From Streptomyces acidiscabies (GTDB taxonomy: Bacteria; Actinomycetota; Actinomycetes; Streptomycetales; Streptomycetaceae): DNA of 64,000 bases. Below, piece by piece: positions 17,275-25,441 of the stretch. Made by a program: the position numbers and the translations under genes. Where the stretch lies: assembly GCF_020010905.1 (NCBI RefSeq), contig NZ_JAGJBY010000002.1, positions 1,984,001-2,048,000 on the forward strand, read 5' to 3'. Each line of letters begins with the position of its first letter. The stretch's first letter is position 1. A model generated the notes under the pieces. It had not been told where the DNA came from, ran no database searches, and saw only the letters and a program-made list of their open reading frames with translations.

Positions 17275-18228
17275 GTGACTGGCTCGACCTCTCCTCGGAA
17301 GCGCCGCCTCCCCCTGAGGAGAGCGGACCAAGGGTCGAACGACCCTCTCGGTGTACGTGACGACGAGCGAGGTTCATCCGACGCAGGATCGACCTCGCTC
17401 GAACCGGCGGCAGGCGGGGTTGACCACCCGGCGCCGGACAACAGCACCGCGGCCGTCGCCAGGCGGTCGGCCGCGGTGATCAGGGACAGGGCCCGCACCC
17501 TGGCCCGGGACAGCGTCCACAAGGGCCGCGGCCGGGCCAAGGCGGGCCTGGCGTACCTCGCCGACCGGGTCATCGAGAACGCCCCCAGAATCCCCGTACG
17601 CGACCTCCAGACGCTCCGCGGCCAGTTCCCCGGCCTCGGGCCCGAGGAGCTCGCCGACAAGCTCGTGGCGGGCGCTGCGAACGCGTCCGCGACCGTCGGC
17701 GCGGGCGTCGGCGCCGCGGCCATGCTCTCCGTCCCGCCCGCGATGCCCGCGGAACTCGCGGCGGAGATCACCGGCGTCGCCGCGGTCGAACTGAAACTGA
17801 TCGCCGAACTCCACGAGGTGTACGGCCTGCGCCCGCCCGGCAGCCTCAAGGACCGCAGCACCGCCTACCTGCGCTCCTGGTCCGGCGAACGCGGCATCGA
17901 GGTCCTCAAGCCGTCCTCCGTGAACTCCGCGCTCGGCAGCCAGATGAAGCGCGAACTGCGCCAGCAGATCATGAAGCGCATGGTGCGCAACCTGCCGAAC
18001 CTGGTCCCCTTCATGGTCGGCGCGGCCGTCGGGGCCGTCATGAACCGCAGGGACACCAGAAAACTCGCCGCGAAACTCCGCGCGGACCTCAGACAGCACC
18101 AGATCCCGTGGGACGCCCTCCCCGCGCTCCCGCCGCTGGAGAAGCCGAACGACCCGCTCGTGATCGACGAACGGGCCGAACGCAGAAACCTCAGAGACCG
18201 CTGGGGCCGCGGAGAACTGGGGCGCTGA
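17275..18228 (+). CDS. Conserved actinobacterial protein, EcsC-like region
   Basis: 317 residues. A disordered charged N-terminus (1-60) precedes a helical core. Residues about 130-185 contain the Gly/Ala-rich stretch GAGVGAAAMLSVPPAMPAEL, followed by helices ending in ELHEVYGLR. This resembles EcsC-family proteins, but I am not certain. A second hydrophobic patch (NLVPFMVGAAVGAVMNRR, about 245-262) may touch the membrane. GTG start with GGGAGGG upstream, 13 bp after the DUF4193 gene. The stop lies 4 bp from the stop of the convergent DUF3093 gene. Confidence 0.72.
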   Translation: MTGSTSPRKRRLPLRRADQGSNDPLGVRDDERGSSDAGSTSLEPAAGGVDHPAPDNSTAAVARRSAAVIRDRARTLARDSVHKGRGRAKAGLAYLADRVIENAPRIPVRDLQTLRGQFPGLGPEELADKLVAGAANASATVGAGVGAAAMLSVPPAMPAELAAEITGVAAVELKLIAELHEVYGLRPPGSLKDRSTAYLRSWSGERGIEVLKPSSVNSALGSQMKRELRQQIMKRMVRNLPNLVPFMVGAAVGAVMNRRDTRKLAAKLRADLRQHQIPWDALPALPPLEKPNDPLVIDERAERRNLRDRWGRGELGR

Positions 18229-18232
18229 CGCC

Positions 18233-18697
18233 CTAGACGGTGGCTTCCCGGGCCTCCTTGAGGGCCTGCGCCAGGCGCTCCGGCTCCCGGGTCGACAGGT
18301 ACAGGTACGGCGTCGGGTCTTCGGGGTCCGTGACGAGGACGCGCAGCGCGCCCGGGATGTACGCCCGCAGCAGCAGGTACGCGCGCGTGTCCGCCTTGTA
18401 CGTCCGCCAGGCGCGCGCCTCCTCCTGGTCCAGGACCTCCGCCTCACCGAGCGCCGTGACCGGGATCTTCGCGTCCCCGGCGATCAGGAGACCGCCCACC
18501 ACGCGGATGCGCGGCGACCCGTACGCACTGGCCACGACGGCCGCCGCCGCCGTACCGCCGACCAGGCCCCCGAGCAGCGGCAGCGTGCCGAACGGCAGCA
18601 GGATCAGGGCCATCGAGACGCCCACGAGGAACGACAGGAACCACCACGAGCGGGGGGCGGTGAGGCGTTCTTCGTACGGGGGGGTGGAGAGCTGCAT
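18233..18697 (-). CDS. DUF3093 family membrane protein
   Basis: 154 residues. Two adjacent membrane helices (about 19-37 and 41-60) are followed by a soluble domain, with the PRIRV and YLYLSTREPERLAQAL stretches typical of DUF3093; function unknown. The ATG at 18697 has no ribosome site; CAAGCT 6 nt upstream inside the 12-bp palindrome GCCAAGCTTGGC (18700-18711) may be a leaderless -10 box with an overlapping operator. Confidence 0.8.
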   Translation of the reverse strand: MQLSTPPYEERLTAPRSWWFLSFLVGVSMALILLPFGTLPLLGGLVGGTAAAAVVASAYGSPRIRVVGGLLIAGDAKIPVTALGEAEVLDQEEARAWRTYKADTRAYLLLRAYIPGALRVLVTDPEDPTPYLYLSTREPERLAQALKEAREATV

Positions 18698-18811
18698 GGG
18701 CCAAGCTTGGCACGGGTGAGCGACCGTGCCGGGTCCGGGGCGGGGCGCGCGGAGGTGACCGGTGGGTAAGAGCGGTGAGCACAGGGTGGCCGAGGGTGAG
18801 GGACGGGCGGG

Positions 18812-18817
18812 TAAGGT
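18812..18817 (+). promoter_or_regulatory. -10 box of a leaderless promoter (thioesterase remnant / dut)
   Basis: TAAGGT lies 8 nt before the GTG at 18826. With the thioesterase gene decayed, this promoter probably now serves dut and the DUF3710 gene. Confidence 0.5.
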
Positions 18818-18825
18818 CTGCGGCT

Positions 18826-19040
18826 GTGAGTGGTACTTCCGCAGCTCTTCAGCCTCCGGCCGGCGCCCTGGAACCGGTGCGGCACCCCGACGCCCCCGCG
18901 CCCGGCGGGCTTCTGGGCACCCACTACGAACAGTGTTTCGGGAGCGGCGAGAGCCGCTCCCGCGAACTGCCCAGCTCGCCGGACAGGCCGCTGCGCACCG
19001 TCGCCGTCCGCGCGTACGCGCCTTCGAGGTGAACCCGTGA
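18826..19040 (+). pseudogene. Remnant of a PaaI-type thioesterase gene (internal deletion and frameshift)
   Basis: From GTG 18826 one frame reads the N-terminus typical of the Streptomyces thioesterase that precedes dut (LLGTHYEQCFG) and stops at 19032 after 68 residues. A different frame that ends at 19040 carries the expected C-terminus RAFEVNP, and its TGA overlaps the dut GTG (GTGA), as an intact gene would. The roughly 120 central residues, including the hotdog-fold catalytic region, are absent. I infer an internal deletion that broke the frame. Comparison is from memory of the family, so an independent short gene remains possible. Confidence 0.65.
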
Positions 19041-19588
19041 GCCGTGAACCCCTGAACGTCCGGATCCGGCGCGTCGACCCCGACGTACCGCTCCCGGCGT
19101 ACGAACAGCCCGGCGACGCGGGAGCCGACCTGCGGACCACCGAGGACTGCGAGCTGAAGCCCGGCGAGCGGGCCGTACTGCCCACCGGGGTCGCCATCGC
19201 CCTCCCCGAGGGGTACGCGGCCTTCGTGCACCCCCGGTCCGGGCTGGCCGCCCGGTGCGGAGTCGCCCTCGTGAATGCCCCGGGGACGGTTGATGCCGGG
19301 TACCGTGGGGAGATCAAGGTGATCGTGGTGAATCTCGATCCGCGCGAGGTGGTGCGGTTCGAGCGCTTCGACCGGATTGCCCAACTGGTCGTCCAGCAGG
19401 TCGAGAGGGTCCGCTTCCAGGAGGTCGCGGAACTTCCCGGTTCGGCTCGGGGCGAGGGGGGCTTCGGGTCCACCGGCGGCCACGCCGCGGTGGGGACGAC
19501 GGACAGCACGAGCGGTGACGCCGCCACAGGCGGCACAACGGGTGGGAATCGATACGCTTCGGTCGTATCCGACCGGGAAGGACAGTGA
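19037..19588 (+). CDS. dut: dUTP diphosphatase (dUTPase)
   Basis: 183 residues; hydrolyses dUTP to dUMP, keeping uracil out of DNA. The trimeric dUTPase motifs are in order: QPGDAGADL (motif 1), HPRSGLAAR (2), GTVDAGYRGEI (3), RFDRIAQLV (4) and the C-terminal RGEGGFGSTG (5). A nonstandard Ser/Thr/Gly-rich tail of about 35 residues follows motif 5. The GTG overlaps the TGA of the decayed thioesterase frame; the DUF3710 gene starts 1 bp after the stop. Confidence 0.95.
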   Translation: MSREPLNVRIRRVDPDVPLPAYEQPGDAGADLRTTEDCELKPGERAVLPTGVAIALPEGYAAFVHPRSGLAARCGVALVNAPGTVDAGYRGEIKVIVVNLDPREVVRFERFDRIAQLVVQQVERVRFQEVAELPGSARGEGGFGSTGGHAAVGTTDSTSGDAATGGTTGGNRYASVVSDREGQ

Positions 19589-19589
19589 C

Positions 19590-20354
19590 GTGTTCGGACG
19601 TCGCAAGAAGAAGGATGCCGCCGAGGGCGCGGCCGGCGAGGCCGAGCAGGTCGTCGACAGCGTCGACACTGAGGCGGACGAGACGGGCGGCCCGCGCGAG
19701 CGCGTACGGCTTGAACCCGAGCCCCGGCCCGACGGGCCCTGGGACGACACCGAGGTGAGCGACCCCGCCGAGGGCCGCGTCGACCTCGGCGGGCTCTTCG
19801 TGCCCGGCGTCGACGGCATGGAGCTGCGGGTCGAGGTCGCGGGTGACGCGATCGTCGCGGCGACCGTCGTGCTGCGCGACAGCGCCGTTCAGCTCCAGGC
19901 CTTCGCCGCGCCCAAGCGCGAGGGCATCTGGGGCGAGGTGCGCGAGGAGATCGCCTCCGGGATCACCCAGCAGGGCGGCATCATCGACGAGGTCGAGGGT
20001 CCGCTGGGCTGGGAGCTGCGTGCGCAGGTGCCGGTGCAGCTGCCGGACGGGCAGAGCGGGTTCCACGTCGTGCGGTTCGTCGGCGTGGACGGGCCGCGGT
20101 GGTTCCTGCGCGGAGTGATCTCCGGGCAGGGGGCCGTGCAGCCGCAGGCCGCCGGGCTCCTGGAGCAGATCTTCCGGGACACGGTCGTCGTGCGCGGCGA
20201 GGGGCCGATGGCTCCCCGCGACCCGATCGTCCTCAAGCTGCCGAACGACGCCCAGATGGTTCCCGAAGGGGTCCAGCAGCAGGAGGAGGGCTCGCGGTTC
20301 TCCGGGGGCATGGGGCAGTTGCAGCGTGGGCCGGAGATCACCGAGGTGCGCTGA
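19590..20354 (+). CDS. DUF3710 family protein
   Basis: 254 residues, starting MFGRRKKKDAAEG with an acidic N-terminus and a mixed alpha/beta domain from about 55 to 225, including GPRWFLRGVISGQGA. DUF3710 is restricted to actinobacteria and almost always follows dut; function unknown. GTG 19590 has GGGAAGGA about 7 nt upstream and starts directly after the dut stop. A terminator follows at 20376. Confidence 0.85.
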   Translation: MFGRRKKKDAAEGAAGEAEQVVDSVDTEADETGGPRERVRLEPEPRPDGPWDDTEVSDPAEGRVDLGGLFVPGVDGMELRVEVAGDAIVAATVVLRDSAVQLQAFAAPKREGIWGEVREEIASGITQQGGIIDEVEGPLGWELRAQVPVQLPDGQSGFHVVRFVGVDGPRWFLRGVISGQGAVQPQAAGLLEQIFRDTVVVRGEGPMAPRDPIVLKLPNDAQMVPEGVQQQEEGSRFSGGMGQLQRGPEITEVR

Positions 20355-20375
20355 GAGTTTTTTGCGAGATCGTGG

Positions 20376-20410
20376 AAGGGCCGGGTTCCCCTCGGGGGTC
20401 CGGCCTTTTT
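20376..20410 (+). terminator. Intrinsic terminator after dut-DUF3710
   Basis: A GGCCGG (20379-20384) / CCGGCC (20400-20405) stem with an inner CCCC/GGGG hairpin, followed by TTTTT. Confidence 0.8.
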
Positions 20411-20673
20411 GCATGCGGTTTTCGTGGGGTGCCTGAGGTTTTCGTGGGGCCGGTTTCGTGGGGCCGGAAAAATTTTCGCGGAACGTGAACCGATCGGCCC
20501 GGATCTTCCGATGAAGGGGCAGGAAGGGCTCGACCGGCTCGGCGGGGGAGTCGGTGGGGTGTCAGGGTTTTGTCAAAGGTGGGGTGGTGGCGAAGGGAGT
20601 GTCTGATTTGTCTGATGAAAGGGCCGTAGCGTCTTCGCTGCACACTTGGTGGTCGGCGGAAGACAATGAGGGT
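20411..20673. other. Intergenic region upstream of kdpD-like gene
   Basis: 263 bp without a gene. Three short direct copies of GGTTTTCGTGGGG (20417-20429, 20437-20449, and a one-base-shorter form at 20452-20463) lie just after the terminator. The kdpD promoter is at the right end. Confidence 0.55.
20662..20667 (+). promoter_or_regulatory. -10 box of a leaderless promoter (kdpD)
   Basis: GACAAT lies 6 nt before the ATG at 20674, consistent with a leaderless transcript for kdpDE. Confidence 0.45.
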
Positions 20674-23349
20674 ATGGCGCGCGGGAAGCTTCGGATCTAT
20701 CTCGGTGCGGCACCGGGCGTCGGAAAGACGTACGCGATGCTGTCGGAGGCCCACCGCAGGGTCGAGCGGGGTACGGACTGTGTCGTGGCGTTCGTGGAGC
20801 ACCACGGCCGGCCGCGCACCGAGGTGATGCTGCACGGCCTGGAGGAGATCGAGCGCCGGGAGATCGACTACCGGGGCGGCGTCTTCACCGAGATGGACGT
20901 GGACGCGGTGCTGCGCCGGGCCCCGGCGGTCGCCCTGGTGGACGAACTGGCGCACACGAACGTGCCGGGCTCGCGCAACGCCAAGCGGTGGCAGGACGTC
21001 GAGGAACTCCTGGCCGCCGGGATCGACGTCGTGTCGACGGTGAACATCCAGCACCTGGAGTCGCTCGGGGACGTCGTCGAGTCGATCACCGGGGTCAGGC
21101 AGCGCGAGACCGTGCCGGACGAGGTGGTGCGGCGGGCCGACCAGGTCGAACTGGTCGACATGTCGCCGCAGGCCCTGCGCCGCCGGATGGCGCACGGCAA
21201 CATCTACAAACCGGACAAGGTCGACGCGGCGCTGTCCAACTACTTCCGGCCCGGGAACCTCACCGCGCTGCGGGAACTGGCGCTGCTGTGGGTGGCCGAC
21301 CGGGTCGACGAGTACCTGAACCAGTACCGCAGCGAGCACCGGGTCTCGGCGATCTGGGGCTCCCGCGAGCGGATCGTCGTCGGGCTGACCGGCGGCCCCG
21401 AGGGGCGCACGCTGATCCGGCGGGCGGCGCGGCTCGCGGAGAAGGGTGCCGGCGGCGAGGTCCTCGCCGTGTACATCTCCCGCAGCGACGGGCTCACCTC
21501 GGCCTCGCCGAAGGAACTCGCCGTGCAGCGGACGCTGGTCGAAGATCTCGGCGGCACGTTCCACCACGTCGTCGGGGACGACATCCCGGCCGCCCTCCTC
21601 GACTTCGCGCGGGGCGCGAACGCGACGCAGATCGTGCTCGGGTCCTCGCGGCGCAAGGCGTGGCAGTACATGTTCGGGCCCGGCGTCGGGGCGACGGTCG
21701 CCCGCGAGTCGGGGCCCGACCTGGACGTCCACATCGTCACCCACGAGGAGGTCGCCAAGGGGCGCGGACTGCCCGTCGCCCGGGGCGCGCGGCTCGGGCG
21801 GGCCCGCATCCTGTGGGGCTGGCTGGTCGGCGTCGGCGGGCCGGTGGGGCTCGCGCTGCTGCTGAACGCGGTCCAGCTCGGGCTCGCCAACGACATGCTG
21901 CTGTTCCTGGCGCTGACCGTCGCCGCCGCGCTGCTCGGGGGGCTGCTGCCGTCGCTGGCCTCGGCGGCGCTGGGGTCGCTGCTGCTGAACTACTTCTACA
22001 CACCCCCGCTGCACCGGTTCACGATCGCCGACCCGAAGAACATCGTCGCCATCGTGATCTTCGTCGGGGTGGCGATATCGGTCGCCTCCGTCGTCGACCT
22101 CGCCGCGCGGCGCACGCATCAGGCGGCCCGGCTGCGGGCCGAGTCGGAGATCCTGTCGTTCCTCGCGGGGAACGTGCTGCGCGGGGAGACCAGTCTGGAG
22201 GCGCTCCTTGAGCGGGTGCGGGAGACCTTCGGGATGGAGTCGGCGGCGCTGCTCGAACGGGAGGCCGACGTCGCGCCGTGGACCTGCGCCGGGCGCGTCG
22301 GGATCGGGCGGGCGGTGGAGCGGCCCGAGGACGCCGACGTGGACGTGCCCGTCGGGGACCACATGGCGCTCGCGCTGACCGGGCGGGTGCTGCCGGCCGA
22401 GGACCGGCGGGTGCTCGCCGCGTTCGGGGCGCAGGCCGCCGTCGTCCTCGACCGGCGCCGGCTCCAGGAGGAGGCCGACCAGTCGCGGGCCCTCGCCGAG
22501 GGGAACCGGATCCGGACGGCGCTGCTCGCCGCCGTCAGCCACGACCTGCGCACGCCGCTCGCCGGGATCAAGGCGGCGGTGTCGAGTCTGCGGTCGGACG
22601 ACGTCGCCTGGTCCGAGGAGGATCAGGCGGAGCTGCTCGAAGGGATCGAGGAGGGGGCGGACCGGCTCGACCACCTCGTCGGGAACCTGCTGGACATGTC
22701 GCGGCTCCAGACCGGGACGGTCACGCCGATCGTGCGGGAGATCGACCTCGACGAGGTGGTGCCGATGGCGCTCGGCGGGGTGCCCGAGGACAGCGTCGAG
22801 CTGGACATCCCGGAGACGCTGCCCATGGTGTCCGTCGACGCCGGGCTGCTGGAGCGGGCCGTCGCCAACCTCGTGGAGAACGGGGTCAAGTACAGCCCGA
22901 CGGGGCAGACCGTGCTGGTCGCCGCGAGCGCGTTGTCCGAGCGGGTCGAGGTGCGCGTCGTCGACCGAGGGCCCGGGGTGCCCGACGAGGCGAAGGAGCG
23001 GATCTTCGCACCGTTCCAGCGGTACGGAGACGCTCCGCGCGGCGCGGGGGTGGGGCTTGGGCTCGCGGTGGCGCGGGGGTTCGTGGAGGCGATGGGGGGG
23101 ACGCTGGCGGCGGAGGATACGCCGGGGGGTGGGCTCACGATGGTGCTGACGCTGCGGGCGGCGGGTGGGGTGGCCGGGGTGTCGGGTGAGGCGTCGGCGT
23201 CCGGGGTGCTTGGTGCGGGTCAGGCGGCGGTGGCTGGTGCGGGTGAGACGGTTTCCGGTGTCGATAGGGGTGTACCGGCAGAATCGTCCCGTGTCGGTGG
23301 TGTCGTGGAGGCAGAGCCGTTGGGTACGTCCGAGAGGCAGGGGACATGA
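20674..23349 (+). CDS. kdpD: KdpD-type sensor histidine kinase
   Basis: 891 residues with full KdpD architecture: N-terminal KdpD domain (1-215) with Walker A GAAPGVGKT (11-19) and Walker B-like VALVDELAHTN; a UspA-like domain (about 230-365); four membrane helices (about 385-490); a GAF-like region; HisKA with H623 (VSHDLRTPLAGIK); and HATPase. KdpD senses potassium limitation. ATG 20674 is chosen for the -10 box 6 nt before it. The stop overlaps the kdpE start (ATGATGA). The last 60 residues, rich in Gly, Val and Ala, extend past the ATPase domain. No kdpFABC genes lie nearby. Confidence 0.92.
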   Translation: MARGKLRIYLGAAPGVGKTYAMLSEAHRRVERGTDCVVAFVEHHGRPRTEVMLHGLEEIERREIDYRGGVFTEMDVDAVLRRAPAVALVDELAHTNVPGSRNAKRWQDVEELLAAGIDVVSTVNIQHLESLGDVVESITGVRQRETVPDEVVRRADQVELVDMSPQALRRRMAHGNIYKPDKVDAALSNYFRPGNLTALRELALLWVADRVDEYLNQYRSEHRVSAIWGSRERIVVGLTGGPEGRTLIRRAARLAEKGAGGEVLAVYISRSDGLTSASPKELAVQRTLVEDLGGTFHHVVGDDIPAALLDFARGANATQIVLGSSRRKAWQYMFGPGVGATVARESGPDLDVHIVTHEEVAKGRGLPVARGARLGRARILWGWLVGVGGPVGLALLLNAVQLGLANDMLLFLALTVAAALLGGLLPSLASAALGSLLLNYFYTPPLHRFTIADPKNIVAIVIFVGVAISVASVVDLAARRTHQAARLRAESEILSFLAGNVLRGETSLEALLERVRETFGMESAALLEREADVAPWTCAGRVGIGRAVERPEDADVDVPVGDHMALALTGRVLPAEDRRVLAAFGAQAAVVLDRRRLQEEADQSRALAEGNRIRTALLAAVSHDLRTPLAGIKAAVSSLRSDDVAWSEEDQAELLEGIEEGADRLDHLVGNLLDMSRLQTGTVTPIVREIDLDEVVPMALGGVPEDSVELDIPETLPMVSVDAGLLERAVANLVENGVKYSPTGQTVLVAASALSERVEVRVVDRGPGVPDEAKERIFAPFQRYGDAPRGAGVGLGLAVARGFVEAMGGTLAAEDTPGGGLTMVLTLRAAGGVAGVSGEASASGVLGAGQAAVAGAGETVSGVDRGVPAESSRVGGVVEAEPLGTSERQGT

Positions 23350-24062
23350 TGAGCGCCGCCGGGGGGAACCCCCAGGGACCCACGAGGGTGCTCGTGGTCG
23401 ATGACGAGCCGCAGATCGTGCGGGCGCTGGTGATCAACCTCAAGGCGCGCAAGTACGAGGTGGACGCGGCGCACGACGGGGCGAGCGCGTTGCAGTTGGC
23501 GGCGGCGCGGCATCCCGACGTCGTCGTGCTCGACCTGGGGCTGCCGGACATGGACGGCGTCGAGGTGATCAAGGGGCTGCGGGGGTGGACGCGGGTGCCG
23601 ATCCTCGTGCTGTCCGCGCGGCACTCGTCCGACGAGAAGGTGCAGGCGCTGGACGCGGGCGCCGACGACTACGTCACCAAGCCGTTCGGGATGGACGAGT
23701 TGCTGGCGCGGCTGCGGGCTGCTGTGCGCAGGGCCGAGCCGGTGGGGCCGGGGGAGGGGGAGGTGCTGGTCGAGACCGAGGGGTTCACCGTGGACCTCGC
23801 GGCGAAGAAGGTCAACCGGGGCGGGAAGGACGTCCGGCTCACGCCCACCGAGTGGCATCTGCTGGAGGTGCTCGTGCGCAACACCGGGCGGCTGGTCAGC
23901 CAGCGGCAGTTGTTGCAGGAGGTGTGGGGGCCGTCGTACGGGACGGAGACGAACTATCTGCGGGTGTACATGGCGCAACTGCGCAGGAAGCTGGAGGGGG
24001 ATCCGGCACATCCTCGGCACTTCATTACCGAGCCCGGGATGGGGTACCGGTTCGAGAAGTGA
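23346..24062 (+). CDS. kdpE: KdpE-type response regulator
   Basis: 238 residues. The receiver domain has D19-D20, phospho-acceptor D63 (VVVLDLGLPD) and K in DDYVTKPFG. The OmpR-type winged-helix domain (about 135-238) ends ITEPGMGYRFEK. The start overlaps the kdpD stop by 4 bp, so translation is coupled. It probably regulates potassium uptake; here the nearest potassium genes are the trkA pair and the KimA-like permease 1.4-5 kb downstream. Confidence 0.92.
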   Translation: MMSAAGGNPQGPTRVLVVDDEPQIVRALVINLKARKYEVDAAHDGASALQLAAARHPDVVVLDLGLPDMDGVEVIKGLRGWTRVPILVLSARHSSDEKVQALDAGADDYVTKPFGMDELLARLRAAVRRAEPVGPGEGEVLVETEGFTVDLAAKKVNRGGKDVRLTPTEWHLLEVLVRNTGRLVSQRQLLQEVWGPSYGTETNYLRVYMAQLRRKLEGDPAHPRHFITEPGMGYRFEK

Positions 24063-24092
24063 GGGGTGGGGTGGGGGCTTCGGTGGGGCCGG

Positions 24093-24098
24093 TACGCT
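24093..24098 (+). promoter_or_regulatory. -10 box of a leaderless promoter (OB-fold gene)
   Basis: TACGCT lies 6 nt before the ATG at 24105; no ribosome site is present. Confidence 0.5.
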
Positions 24099-24104
24099 TC
24101 ACGT

Positions 24105-24503
24105 ATGAGTGCTGTGCCGCATTCCGAGAAGCCGGTGGGCCGGTTCCGGCGTATGCTCGACCGGCTTTCCTCGTCCCAGGAGGACCTGGAGTCCGAGGAG
24201 CTGCGGGAGGACGCCGAGACCGCCGGGTGTACGCGGATCGAGGACTGCCGGGATCGGCAGATAGTGACCGTTACTGGTACGTTGCGCACGGTCACTCTGC
24301 GACCGCGGGCCGGGGTTCCGGCGCTGGAGGCGGAACTGTTCGACGGGTCCGCCGCGTTGGACGTGGTGTGGCTGGGGCGGCGCTCCATCGTCGGCATAGA
24401 GCCGGGGCGGCGGCTGATCGCCTCGGGCCGGATCTCGATGAGCAGAGGTCGGCGTGTGCTGTTCAATCCTAAGTACGAACTGAGACCTCTCGGTAGGGAG
24501 TAG
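24105..24503 (+). CDS. OB-fold nucleic-acid-binding domain protein
   Basis: 132 residues. A charged N-terminus is followed by an OB-fold (about 45-130) with the strand pattern DRQIVTVTGTLRTVTL, AELFDGSAALDVVWLG and RRLIASGRISMSRGR, as in RecG-wedge or aspartyl-tRNA-synthetase anticodon-type OB folds. Probably binds single-stranded nucleic acid; partner unknown. A leaderless start fits the -10 box. The membrane-protein gene DUF3159 follows 3 bp after the stop, in an operon conserved in Streptomyces as I recall. Confidence 0.85.
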   Translation: MSAVPHSEKPVGRFRRMLDRLSSSQEDLESEELREDAETAGCTRIEDCRDRQIVTVTGTLRTVTLRPRAGVPALEAELFDGSAALDVVWLGRRSIVGIEPGRRLIASGRISMSRGRRVLFNPKYELRPLGRE

Positions 24504-24506
24504 CCG

Positions 24507-25229
24507 GTGACGTCGCTCGACAAGCCGACCGGAGAAGAGCAGGCGCGGGATGCTCGGGCGGTGACCGAGGCCGCGTTGTTCGAGGCGTTCGGTGGTGTGC
24601 GGGGCATGGTCGAGACGGTCGTGCCCGGGCTGCTGTTCGTCACGATCTACACGGTCAATCAGGACCTGCACATGTCGGCTATCGCCGCGCTTGCCGTGTC
24701 CATCGCGTTGGTCGTGGTGCGGCTCGTTCGGCGGGGGACCGTCAAGCACGCGTTCAGCGGTGTGTTCGGGGTTGCCTTCGGGGTCGTCTTCGCGATGATG
24801 ACCGGCAATGCGAAAGATTTCTATCTGCCGGGGATGTTGTACACGCTGGGGTTGTCCCTCGCGTACATCGTCACCACTCTGTGCGGGGTTCCTCTCATCG
24901 GGCTCATGCTCGGGCCCGTCTTCAAGGAGAACCTGTCCTGGCGGACCCGGAATCCTGGGCGTAAGAAGGCTTACTCCAAGGCGAGTTGGGCCTGGGGGCT
25001 CATTCTGCTTGCCAAGTGCGCGATTCTGTTTCCGTTGTACTGGTGGGCCGATACCACTCAGCTCGGGTGGGTGCTCATCGCGTTGAAGATTCCGCCGTTC
25101 CTGTTGGCTGTGTGGCTGACGTGGGTGTTTCTTGCCAAGGCTCCTGCTCCTATTGATGTGTTTGCTGAGATGGAGGCGGAGGAGAAGGCTGAGGAGGAGC
25201 GGAAGGCTGCGGCTCGGGGTGCCGAGTAG
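24507..25229 (+). CDS. DUF3159 family integral membrane protein
   Basis: 240 residues with about six hydrophobic helices (roughly 35-52, 58-74, 82-100, 108-140, 168-188, 195-215), then a charged C-terminal tail (AEMEAEEKAEEERKAAARG). DUF3159 is actinobacterial and of unknown function. The GTG at 24507 has GGTAGGGAG 6 nt upstream. Toward the 3' end the third codon position becomes much less GC-rich (for example GCT CCT GCT CCT ATT GAT), unlike neighbouring genes. Confidence 0.85.
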   Translation: MTSLDKPTGEEQARDARAVTEAALFEAFGGVRGMVETVVPGLLFVTIYTVNQDLHMSAIAALAVSIALVVVRLVRRGTVKHAFSGVFGVAFGVVFAMMTGNAKDFYLPGMLYTLGLSLAYIVTTLCGVPLIGLMLGPVFKENLSWRTRNPGRKKAYSKASWAWGLILLAKCAILFPLYWWADTTQLGWVLIALKIPPFLLAVWLTWVFLAKAPAPIDVFAEMEAEEKAEEERKAAARGAE

Positions 25230-25281
25230 GTTTTCGCCCCCGCCGCCCCTTCCCGTCCCGACCCCGGGGGAGTGCCCCCGG

Positions 25282-25308
25282 ACCCCCCTCGCCTAATCAG
25301 AGGGGGGT
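25282..25308 (+). terminator. Intrinsic terminator after DUF3159 gene
   Basis: An ACCCCCCT (25282-25289) / AGGGGGGT (25301-25308) stem with an 11-nt loop, followed by TTGGTCATTTT. Confidence 0.7.
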
Positions 25309-25340
25309 TTGGTCATTTTGGGGCGGGTGCGGGTCTGATG

Positions 25341-25376
25341 TGGCTGGGCGCGCAGTTCCCCGCGCCCCTAAAAGAC
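25341..25376. repeat. Copy of a common Streptomyces intergenic repeat
   Basis: The string GCGCAGTTCCCCGCGCCCCT followed by AAAAG is a short element that, from memory, recurs many times between genes in Streptomyces genomes. It contains a GGGCGCG/CGCGCCC hairpin and may act as a terminator or transcript end. Confidence 0.6.
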
Positions 25377-25380
25377 AAAA

Positions 25381-25430
25381 GCGGGGGTCTCGCCGCAGCC
25401 CGCAGCCCGCAGTTGCGGTGAGACCCCCGC
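25381..25430. terminator. Bidirectional terminator hairpin
   Basis: A long stem (25381-25397 with 25414-25430, GCGGGGGTCTC paired with GAGACCCCCGC plus CCGCA/TGCGG) between the plus-strand operon and the minus-strand trkA genes. Confidence 0.75.
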
Positions 25431-25441
25431 CCTTCATTCCC

